Origin: Halocafeteria seosinensis
Taxonomy: Eukaryota; Sar; Bigyra; Bicosoecida
Length of the DNA: 64,000 nt
Direction: 5' to 3'
Assembly: GCA_001687465.1 (NCBI GenBank)
Contig: LVLI01000206.1
Location: 41,056 to 105,055 of the forward strand
Part shown: one piece after another, positions 56,325 through 64,000 of the stretch
Layout of the letters: each line of letters opens with the position of its first letter
How positions within the stretch are numbered: position 1 is the first letter of the stretch
The notes under the pieces: generated by a model
What the model saw: only the letters and a program-made list of their open reading frames with translations
Told to the model about the DNA's origin: nothing
The model's database searches: none
Position numbers and translations under genes: made by a program

Positions 56325-56685
56325 TGTACACAAGGATGGTTACTCTATAATATCTCGCCTGTGCTGTGCGTTTGTATACGCCTGTGTGTTTGTGTATACT
56401 ATGTGGTAATAACCCTTGCTGCCGGCTTCAACTACAGAATTTTAGACGGCTGCCTTGCTCGCCATACAGGTTGGATAGACACAGATCCAAACCTGTCTCG
56501 TCGTTTGTACAGAATTGTACTATATATCACAATACTGAGTGATTCCGTCGTGTATAGACACTGCATGGCGCCGCAAATGAGTCCCTGGTAGTGTCACTTC
56601 AACTTCATGTTGTGTCGAATATGTCATTTACCCGGCGTATTTACGGTTTGTTGGGAACATTTTAGCGATACTAAGTCTGCAAAGA
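56325..56685. promoter_or_regulatory. Divergent promoter region, SPB1 / FtsJ-like gene
   Basis: 361 bp separate the start codons of two oppositely transcribed FtsJ-family genes, so their promoters share this segment. A weak TATATATC element lies near 56520. No repeated motif was identified. Confidence 0.45.
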
Positions 56686-58181
56686 ATGGCACACACAGAA
56701 GAACCTAACGGGATGCAGCAGCCGGAGGAAGAACCTGTCGTGTACAAATACTTTGTACGTGACAGGCACCTCCCGGAGGAGGAGGACGCCGTGGATGATA
56801 GCTATACACTTTCTCCGTCCTTTAAGGACTCGGAGACAGTCCGTCAGGAGGCCAATTTGGCCATTCAGTTGTCGCCGTCGCATTCTGCGCGGATGCAGAA
56901 ATACGTCCAGGAACTTTTCCCGAACCGTGCGGAAGTGGAGTTTCTCGCACGGGCCAAACCGCCTTTAACGCACACTAACAAATCCGAGGAAAGGTTCTTG
57001 CTCTACCGCTGCCGGGAACCTTTGCAGGTACTCAATCGACTCAGTGACGACGCACACGTATCCCACTGTATTCGGAGAATCTGCCTCATTGACGGCTGGA
57101 AACAGGACCTGACAGAAGCTGTTAACACGGCGGCATTACTGGCAATTGAACGGGGTTATGGACCCAAACAACCTGACGTGGAACCATATCAAATTTGCCC
57201 GTCGTGTGGTGGTCGAGGGGAACTGATTGTTCGGTTCCAACAGTTTCCAAAGCACATATTATACGACCTGCTTCATCAGTTTCAAGATAGTGGAAGGTAC
57301 GTTTGTTGCTTTTTGCATACCGTAAGAGTCTCGGGGTGTATATTTTTCTTACCCTTGTTGTGTACAGAATCCATTTATGCTCTCAGGGCTTTTCAGTGGT
57401 CATTAATGTTATAGAGTTACACGGCGGCTACTTCTACGGTGTGGGCGACCGCTCAACATTTTTGGGTCATATGGCTGGGAGGAACGTCGTCAATGACAAT
57501 AAGTCCAAAGCGTTTTACAAAATAAGAGAAGCATTTCTTCGCGGAAACCTATGGAAACAACAGGATCCCCATCCTTCGAGTAACAAATTTGCAATAGATG
57601 TGGGGGCAGCACCCGGAGGCTGGTCAACATTTCTGGCTTCCGAATTACAGTATGACAAAGTACTGGCTATAGACTCTGGAGACTTGAGTTCTCCCATCCA
57701 TCCCAATATTGTGCATATTCGGCGCAAGGCGGAAGATGCTGCTGTCCCTATTCAGGAAGCACTAACTATGGAGGGTGACAGTGCAGCTGCTGATACGTAT
57801 CTGTGTGATATGAACGTCAATCCCAAAAAGACTTTTCGCGTCTTCATGGAGTTATCTCAGTTTTGCGGTGGTGGTTGTCGGGTCGTACTTACTTTGAAGA
57901 ATTTTTGTGGGTCGAACTCTGTTTGGAGAGATCAAGTAAGGCAATGCAAAGAGATTGCCAGGGACTACCTTTGCTACCCAGAAACCGTATCCATACTGCA
58001 CTTGCTATGTAATGCACCAAAGGAAAAAACATTAAGCGGCGTTCTACTGCCTTCTGGGGAACGTCAGATGGAGACGGCCTGGGCAATGCTCAACCAGAAG
58101 ATAAAATATATAGAACGGGATTCTAGCAAGGCCATGGAGTCGTGCGAAGGACGCACATACAGTTTCGAGAGATCCCCATAA
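56686..58181 (+). CDS. FtsJ-fold SAM methyltransferase, orphan subgroup
   Basis: Two exons, 56686-57296 and 57368-58181 (intron 71 nt), give 474 residues. The C-terminal half is an FtsJ/RrmJ Rossmann fold: FAIDVGAAPGGWSTFLAS (motif I), DKVLAIDSGDL, ADTYLCDMNVNP (motif IV Asp) and RVVLTLKNFCGSNSVW (Lys). These give three members of the K-D-K-E set, so a nucleic-acid 2'-O-methyltransferase is likely. The N-terminal half is not a known domain. It contains ICPSCGGRGEL, a single CxxC that could form half of a zinc site, and an LHGGYFYGVGDRSTFLGHM stretch before the methyltransferase. It is clearly different from SPB1, TRM7 and MRM2, which have short N-termini. The RNA target is unknown. Confidence 0.82.
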
Positions 58182-58382
58182 TGGGTGGAGGGATGACGGA
58201 GCCAGTGTTTCAATATAAAGTTACATTCCAAGTTCGTGTTATTTATAATTTTTTTTCGAGAAACCGATTGAAAACCCAATAGTATAGTCGAGAAGATCCA
58301 GCAGCCAAGAGAAACTTGAAGTTGCGGTGAATCTTCCTGAAACGAGACCTGTACGGCGATGTACATGGCGAGACTTTACTGC

Positions 58383-59644
58383 TTAGCGCTGCTCGTTAGA
58401 GTCTTCTCCAGAAAGCCCTTTGAAAAGATCCTGAGGTGGTAATCCTTCAAAGGCAACCTTGTGGATGGTGGTGAAAAGCGGGAAATCTTTTTCACACTTG
58501 TTGGCCTTGATGATTTTGTAGACCTCTTCGGAGGCCAGAGTTCCTTGGAGTTTCTGTCCTCCAAGCAGTTCTTGTTCCAATGTTTCCCAGTCTTTTCCAC
58601 CTTTGGCGAAGGCTTCGGCGCATTTGCGATTACGGCCTCCGTAGCATGTGGTGATCAAATCGGCAATACCACAGGATTCCAAGAAAGTTTCATCTTTGAT
58701 TCCTTCAAAGAAACGATGGCAGAATGCCTTCATTTCGGCAAGTCCGATACGAATGATGGCCGATTTAGTGTTACCCCCATAGTTAAGGCCATCGACGAAT
58801 CCAGCTCCTAATGCAACAATGTTCTTGAGAGCACCGCAGAGTTCCACACCATTGGAGTCCTCCACGACATTGACCTTGAACGTCGGAGTGTCAAACAATT
58901 TGCGGAAGATTTCTCCTTGCTCTTTGTTGTGTGATCCAATAGTTGCTTCACAGAATTCATCCTTTGCAACTTCATTGGCAACGTTAGCTCCCATCAGAGA
59001 AGCAACTTCGCAATCCAGACCACTGCGAATGGTGTCACTGACCAATTTGATGCCCTGTTCATCAAAGTCAATCCCCTGCAAGCGAGAGCGACACCCTCGT
59101 TCTTCTTCATTCATCTCTACGACACGTGCCGGACAGCCCACGTACCTTGATCAAAGTGATGGCGGCGGCATCCTTGTGCATATTGCTCTTGATGGTGGGT
59201 AAGAGCCGTGGCAAAAATTGATGGGGAAGGACGAATACCAATAACGTGGCGTCATTGACGGCCTTTTCCAATTCCGGTACGGCTTGGACGTTCTCTGGGA
59301 GCTTGACACCGGGGAGATACTTGACATTCTCGTGCTTTTCGTTAATGATTTCGGTAAGATTTTTGCCTTCTACCTGTTCCTCGTAGACCCACATGCTCAC
59401 TTTATCTTCGAAAGTAGGGTAGCGTTTGGCATTGCTCCCGACAATCCGAGCAATAGCGGAGCCCCTGCAGTACGCACAATTGCACACACATCGTTATACC
59501 CCGTACAACCACTGTATATACCAACCACTCTTTTGGTTGGCTGGCTCTGGACAAGCCGCGGATTGTTCTTAAGAACAACAGATCCTCTACATACCAGTTG
59601 CCGGAGCCGATGATAGCCACACGTTGTGCAATGTTGGATGCCAT
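58383..59644 (-). CDS. GPD1: NAD-dependent glycerol-3-phosphate dehydrogenase
   Basis: Interconverts dihydroxyacetone phosphate and sn-glycerol 3-phosphate with NADH, supplying lipid backbones and glycerol. Exons 59595-59644, 59146-59464 and 58383-59075 give 353 residues, matching the cytosolic eukaryotic form (about 350). The nucleotide-binding start is VAIIGSGNWGSAIARI, rebuilt across the first intron. Other landmarks are ITLIKGIDF, ASLMGANVANEVA, ELCGALKNIVALGAGFVDGL with the catalytic Lys, GLAEMKAF, ESCGIADLITTCYGGRNRK and KLQGTLASEEVY. The first intron is 130 nt, longer than most here. No targeting peptide or peroxisomal C-terminal tripeptide is seen, so it is probably cytosolic. The start lies 274 bp from the divergent coiled-coil gene. 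Confidence 0.95.
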
Positions 59645-59918
59645 CTTGCTTGACTGATTTCCTTCCTTCGCTTGTTTCTCTACGGACTGGCGGGCGTGCT
59701 ACGGTCGGTCACAATCCTGTCCTGTCATTGAATTGAGCGGCTGTTCTGGCCCAGCAAGCAAGGCGAACTTCACAAACCAACACGACAGACAGGAAGTCAA
59801 GTTGAACCACTCTTACTATTCAGTGGTGCTGCTGTTATTGGTCAGAAGAGAGGATACACCTTACCTGCTATATATACAACCAGTGTAGTGTACTGTATGC
59901 ATGTACTGTCCCGTCACA
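59645..59918. promoter_or_regulatory. Divergent promoter region with a TATA-like element
   Basis: 274 bp between the GPD1 start and the rightward coiled-coil gene. TATATATA at 59869-59876 is about 45 bp before the rightward ATG and could be its TATA box; TTATTGG (inverted CCAAT) lies at about 59836. Function is inferred from position only. Confidence 0.4.
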
Positions 59919-60491
59919 ATGAGTGAGCAAGAGGGAGCTTACGGGGATTTTACCAGCCAAAATGAGGACATGATGACGCTCGCAGAGATACGGGCGCGGT
60001 TCGATCCTAAACTGAGTATGTTTTAAATCTACCTGCTTGCTGGTGGTTATCTCGTAAGTAACCAGTGTGCCTGCAGGATACCATTCAATGAAACTAGAGG
60101 AGGGAATCGCCAATGTCGGACAATCCATTCTAGACCCATGCACACAGTCCATTACGGCCACGAATTCTCAACTAGAAAGGTCGTTACGGGAGGCGAGAGT
60201 ATGTAACCTTTCTGTGCGTATGTGTCGGCAGGACTTAAACTCTTGTCCCGCATGCAGACGCTAAAGCATGGAGTATCCTCTCTCGAGCAACATTGGGAGC
60301 AGTTAGCCAAGGAGGCAAGGGGTTGTCACTCCAAGGCGCGCTCACTACTAATGTCCGGAGCTGTAAAGGGACAGTCAACTTCCAAGCAGAGTCATGCCGA
60401 CCGCGAAGGGACTCAAGCGAGTGGAGCAGCCGCTGGAGCTGATACGGCGAGTGAAGCTCTTGCACGTGAACCCGAGGACAAGCGTGCTTAG
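59919..60491 (+). CDS. Small coiled-coil protein, unidentified
   Basis: Three exons, 59919-60015, 60077-60198 and 60258-60491 (introns 61 and 59 nt), give 150 residues: MSEQEGAYGDFTSQ at the start, then a helical region (LEEGIANVGQSIL) and a second helix LKHGVSSLEQHWEQLAKEAR, ending in a low-complexity Ala/Thr/Gly/Glu tail. The helix-rich build and size recall small scaffold subunits (for example of BLOC/BORC or kinetochore complexes), but I cannot assign a family. The third exon uses the acceptor CATGCAG at 60251-60257; an earlier CAG would break the frame. Confidence 0.65.
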
Positions 60492-61339
60492 ATAGCGCTT
60501 CAAAGTTGATGGTCGGTGGTTTTGCATGTGGTACAAGTTGTACAGGAAGAGGCAGAGTGAGAGAAATGGTCTGGTCTGGCAGATTCAGACGGCAGTGCAA
60601 AGCTACCGTACCTATAAATCGGAATCTATCGCTCCTGTCGCTGGCCGGGCGAGGCTTTCGAACGAATTGTGTTGCAGCACACCATAGGAAGGAACACGTT
60701 GGATCGGTATTCAGGTTTACATCAGACTAATTACTGAGATCCCGGGTCCAGCAAGCAAAATTGAAGCAAGTGGAAGTACTTCCCTCCTTATTCGAGCTGC
60801 TCGACTCAAAAAGTACGACATATTTGGCCGGTGCACAAGAAGGGATGACGCTGACCATAAGTCTACAATTGTCCGTAATGTAATCTCGTGGACTTGACCC
60901 CTAAGGGATGCAGTTAACCATCTGCCACAGCTGTCTGTAGCTTGACATGTCTATTTTAGATAATAAGCGACGATCCCTCTTAACGCGCTCTAGTCTTCCT
61001 TCCTCGTTTCCACAATGATTGAACATCTTCGTCTGCGAACTACCACAGCCTAGCACATGTCAGACTCTGACAGTCAGAGGTGTCTGGATCCCAGAGTCTG
61101 GGAAGTCCAAATTCAGATTGAAGTTACTTTGTTTCGTCAATTTGAGTCATTATTTGACCCACAGGCTGGCAGCCACAGCCAGGCTGAGTGAGTCTTGAAG
61201 TTGAGAGTCTACTTGAGACGACGTTTTCGAGTTTGTCATACGTTTATGTAATCGAGACGCAAAACCAAATGTATGTATCTCTATCGAATTTACGCAATCT
61301 CTGCTCTCGTGCATGCTCGTATTTTGGCAATGCAGGACC
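60492..61339. other. Intergenic, no gene seen
   Basis: 848 bp between two small rightward genes. Short inverted repeats occur around 61060-61100 (CTCTGA spaced by three bases from TCAGAG, and TCTGGATCCCAGA). No gene could be supported. Confidence 0.5.
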
Positions 61340-61729
61340 ATGGAGTCCGAGGAAGAAGCGTGGCGATCGCTCAACGGCGTCTTTAACTCTCCCCAGGCAA
61401 CCTTACCCATTGTACGTCGTTTGTTAGACCTGGAATGCTACAGTGTGGAGCCCACTCTCCAGAGAATACTCACCGATATCATTGTCGCCCAACCTGACAA
61501 GAGCGAGCTGAAGGACTTCATTAAGGCACGATTGGATGGCGCACAAAGTTCGAATACGACCATCCCCTCGGCGACGAATGATGAAGCATCCGTCAATCAA
61601 TATCTAAATGACAGTGTCAACCCTATATTGACCCATATCATTGAATACGTGGCGAAGCATAACCCAAGCACGGAAGATGAAGCCATACAGTACCTCCACG
61701 ACGCAGTGGACGACTGTGTAAGCGAGTAG
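61340..61729 (+). CDS. Small protein with DPY30/RIIa-like dimerisation motif
   Basis: One exon, 129 residues, starting MESEEEAWRSLNGVF. The first half is helical (TLPIVRRLLDLECYSVEPTL and RILTDIIVAQP). The C-terminal segment, NQYLNDSVNPILTHIIEYVA then NPSTEDEAIQYLHDAV, fits the DPY30 motif, a two-helix dimerisation module (YLxxxVxPxLxxGLxxVAxxxPxDPIxxLxxYL) found in histone-methyltransferase subunits and in flagellar radial-spoke proteins. Such modules bind amphipathic helices of partner proteins. The match is by pattern only, so the call is tentative. An upstream non-coding exon ending in the CAG just before 61336 is possible. Confidence 0.6.
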   Translation: MESEEEAWRSLNGVFNSPQATLPIVRRLLDLECYSVEPTLQRILTDIIVAQPDKSELKDFIKARLDGAQSSNTTIPSATNDEASVNQYLNDSVNPILTHIIEYVAKHNPSTEDEAIQYLHDAVDDCVSE

Positions 61730-62991
61730 GAATTGGCGTTGCTAAGGATACTCAACGAAAACAGCTTAGCGAAAATACCAAAAGCATCTACAACTGATGG
61801 ATGTAGGACATCCAATTTCCATTGCTCTTTCGTTCGGAAAGCAGATGTCCAGAGCCATGGGCACTTGACTTAGTTGACTAAGGATTACAAAAAGATCAGT
61901 CTTACAACCTTACACCAGTGTTTGTTTAATTGACCAGTTGAGTTACCGCAAGAATGGTGAAAATAAAACAACAGTTGGTACAAGTAGGTGAATTGTCCAC
62001 TATGGAACTTATGGGTCAAAGAATCGCGAACTCGGCTTATTCTGCGATGACGCGCGTAAGGAATAAAACGTCCAACCTCATTCACCACTTTTCGGAGCTT
62101 GCGGAGAGTAAAAGACTTCATTTTACTATAAAAAGTTAAGTAACAGGAACTTTCAGCACCAATACCGTCATAGCCTGCTACTGGTATGACTCCCATGCAG
62201 ATTGGGACATCACCAAGATTCAGACAGATATCAGGAAGGTATTTTCCCAATCCAAAGCATCTGAGCGAATAAATAGACTGAATTTGGTGAAATTCATCTG
62301 CAGGAGAATGGACTCTGTATCGCCATACATGTATTCGAGTGATCACGGTGGGTCACTCTGGTAACTGGCTTAACAACACCTATCACGGTAAGTTTTATAA
62401 CCCCGCGAATTTTTAATAAATTTTACGTATATTAATTAAAGCTTATCCGTTAATTGATTCAGTGTTTTGTCGTTAGTTTCCAGTTCAGAAGACTTCCGAA
62501 GGGTTGGTCGTATTCGAACTCAGACACTCCTGCCAGCTCCCTTTTCTACACTTCCGAAGACTGGGAAATACTCAACCAAGGACCGTGCACCACTGGAGAA
62601 GACGAGTACAAAGAACGATGGTAAGATTAGCTCACTTGTATATTCAGTGATTCAAAGCAGTCACCCGATTCCTACCTTCGGCATGTTTCGGTTCCGGGGA
62701 GCTTTGCTGGACCATGCAGGAGGGCCCTGGGGAGATCTTCGACGGCGCGAAATCCCCCAACTACATTTCCACTTAGCCGGTAGGCCATATACTATACAAA
62801 CAACTACTAGAATACTGAGAAAGACAACACAGCCTCTTTAGGAGCGACGCCCACCCGCCGGTTGGTGTTTCGGTACCGGTACCGTCTGAACAGCTGCCTG
62901 GAGAAGCGAGGGGCTGCTGTTTCCTCAGCCTCAGTGTGTACTAACGAAGCAGTCTAGTCCACATAATGTGCTATCCCGTGAATAGTCAAAA
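61730..62991. other. Unresolved segment with possible small exons
   Basis: A 61-codon frame with ATG at 61954 (MVKIKQQLVQVGELSTMELM) ends at 62139. A second open stretch, 62480-62620, follows a TTTCCAG acceptor, reads RTQTLLPAPFSTLPKTGKYS and runs into a GTAAGA donor. They may belong to one small gene, but phases do not join convincingly. At 62402-62423 is the 22-bp AT-rich motif shared with 49069-49090. A perfect 14-bp palindrome (CGGTACCGGTACCG) lies at 62871-62884. Confidence 0.3.
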
Positions 62992-64000
62992 TTAACTGTT
63001 GTGACCGTAGGATGACACGGTTCTTGAAGGATGTTGTGCCTTCAATACCCGGCATGCTTCTCTACCCCAGCGAGGCTGTACCTCTAATGGACGGCACGAT
63101 TGACAGTCTCGGTAACCGACCCTACTGTACGTTCCTGGGGGACAAGGATCACACTGTGTTTTGCTGAGGTTCGGCACGTGACCAGCCTTGCAGAGGTGGC
63201 AAACTGGATCCGTAGAATTTACCACCGATCCTTGTGGACACGGGAAGCAATGATCGCCGGACTCGGCAGGAACTTTTCCCTCTGCGCAACGTGTACAATT
63301 AGTATCGGTTTCGTTTGCCACATAAAAAGGTGGGCAGGGTACGCATGCATTCCGTGCGGGGTTTGGGACGGCGCCTGTTCCGCATTCCTGGCAACCCACA
63401 GTCCCATTCGAAACAGTGTAGGATGGGCACTCATTTATCTTCAGTTCGAAGGAACAGATATTGCTTACAGTTACTGATGTATAAGTTCTTGGGGCATTCC
63501 GAACCCAAATAGAGCCGCTTGCCCAACCCCATCCTTCAGATTGTTTATCATTCTCGCCCCAATGGAGTCGAAACATATCAGATGGTAGCACCTGGAAGAT
63601 ATCACCATTTCCCGCAAATGTATGAGTACCACCCCGTGACATCAAACTTTGGAGTCTCCCGTAACTCGTTACCGGCCCCTCTTCCCGTGGCGAACCAAAG
63701 GCAAAATCGCCAAAGTCACTCTGTGTCCAGCGAGTGTAATACTGTCCCTTGAAGATCTCACTCAAATGAGCAGAATGCCTGATATTCGAGGTAGCACGAA
63801 TATTAAAATTCTCAAGAAAGAACTCCGTATACCCAAAAGGGATAGGAATATCGTAGTGTGCAAAGTGATCTGAGTGCGGACCAGTACCATCAACCGTGTA
63901 TGGTCTTATTCCTTCCCAGAATCCAAAGTTTGCGACGTCTCCGTATGTTGAAAGAGTAGCATTTAGAAGTTGTTTAGCTATAAGCGGGGTGATCTCGGTG
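62992..64000 (-). CDS. Cysteine-rich extracellular protein, 3' part (5' end outside window)
   Basis: The frame is open from the right edge (64000) to the stop at 62992, at least 335 residues, so the gene starts beyond the window. The visible N-terminal part, ATLSTYGDVANFGFWEG then HYDIPIPFGYTEFF and FRLHWGENDKQSEGWGWASG, has Trp and Gly patterns of a beta-sandwich that may bind carbohydrate. The C-terminal 120 residues have repeated Cys-x2-Cys and Cys-x-x-Cys-x-x-G modules (CQECGTGAVPNPARNACVPC, CHLCKAGHVPNLSKTQCDPC, CPPGTYSRVGYRDCQSC), typical of the ephrin-receptor / GCC2-GCC3 type of extracellular repeat. Several NxS/T sites are present. It is a secreted or cell-surface protein by composition; no transmembrane helix is seen before the stop. 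Function unknown. Confidence 0.8.
   Translation of the reverse strand, partial: TEITPLIAKQLLNATLSTYGDVANFGFWEGIRPYTVDGTGPHSDHFAHYDIPIPFGYTEFFLENFNIRATSNIRHSAHLSEIFKGQYYTRWTQSDFGDFAFGSPREEGPVTSYGRLQSLMSRGGTHTFAGNGDIFQVLPSDMFRLHWGENDKQSEGWGWASGSIWVRNAPRTYTSVTVSNICSFELKINECPSYTVSNGTVGCQECGTGAVPNPARNACVPCPPFYVANETDTNCTRCAEGKVPAESGDHCFPCPQGSVVNSTDPVCHLCKAGHVPNLSKTQCDPCPPGTYSRVGYRDCQSCRPLEVQPRWGREACRVLKAQHPSRTVSSYGHNS

Noticed and set aside
61885-62346. 153-codon minus-strand frame as a gene
   Set aside because: Composition and codon use look non-coding, no family is recognised, and it overlaps a competing plus-strand frame with an ATG at 61954.

Overview
The window is eukaryotic nuclear DNA from a microbial eukaryote with a compact, intron-bearing genome. 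The evidence is about 25 protein genes of typical eukaryotic families on both strands with short gaps, many short spliceosomal introns (mostly 55-85 nt, donors usually GTACGT, GTATGT, GTAAGT or GTGAGT, acceptors usually CAG), one nuclear-type tRNA-Gln, and standard stop codons. The lineage cannot be fixed from the sequence. An ASH/MSP-like domain (typical of ciliary and centrosomal proteins), a SLC25A38-type glycine carrier, a fungal-type Zn2Cys6 protein and a Crinkler-like nuclease-fold gene relic suggest a flagellate-bearing heterotrophic protist (stramenopile-like) more than a plant or animal, but this is inference. Exon coordinates below were derived by hand from splice signals, reading-frame continuity and family alignment. 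Layout. 1-9.3 kb: an ASH-domain protein (+) converging on METTL16 (-), a prenylated guanylate-binding-protein GTPase (-), then RPB7 (-) divergent from a GST protein resembling the N-terminus of eEF1B-gamma (+). 9.3-12 kb: a relic of the SWC4 3' end and a decayed repeat-rich Crinkler-like gene. 12-22 kb: a mitochondrial TPMT-type methyltransferase (+), SWC4/DMAP1 (-), a long coiled-coil protein (-), an SCP/NIF-type phosphatase (-), an unresolved stretch and a small Zn2Cys6 protein (+). 22-32 kb: an HtrA-like PDZ protease (+), an unidentified gene (-) divergent from a leucine-rich-repeat protein (+), nicotinate phosphoribosyltransferase (-), the SLC25A38 carrier (-) and tRNA-Gln (-). 32-44 kb: a HAD-IG 5'-nucleotidase-like protein (+), an ER DnaJ (+), a JmjC protein (+), an S28 serine carboxypeptidase (-) and TRMT2A (+). 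44-53 kb: two tandem paralogues (-) with the order CHAT protease domain, P-loop NTPase, helical region and C-terminal SH2-like domain, separated by 3.5 kb containing a 1.2-kb inverted-repeat-bounded element. 53-64 kb: SPB1 (-) divergent from a second FtsJ-fold methyltransferase (+), cytosolic glycerol-3-phosphate dehydrogenase (-) divergent from a small coiled-coil protein (+), a small DPY30-motif-like protein (+), and the 3' part of a cysteine-rich extracellular protein (-) running off the right edge. How it fits together. Most genes are housekeeping: RNA modification (METTL16, TRMT2A, SPB1, the FtsJ paralogue), transcription and chromatin (RPB7, SWC4, the CTD-type phosphatase, the DPY30-like protein), NAD and lipid precursor metabolism (NAPRT, GPD), protein quality control (HtrA, DnaJ, S28 peptidase) and mitochondrial transport. 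The accessory part is the 44-53 kb pair together with the GBP GTPase and the LRR protein. The pair looks like an NLR-style signalling switch: one copy keeps the CHAT His/Cys dyad, while the other has lost both residues, gained an N-myristoylation signal and still keeps the Walker A and SH2 arginine. This is the best candidate in the window for an undescribed system.
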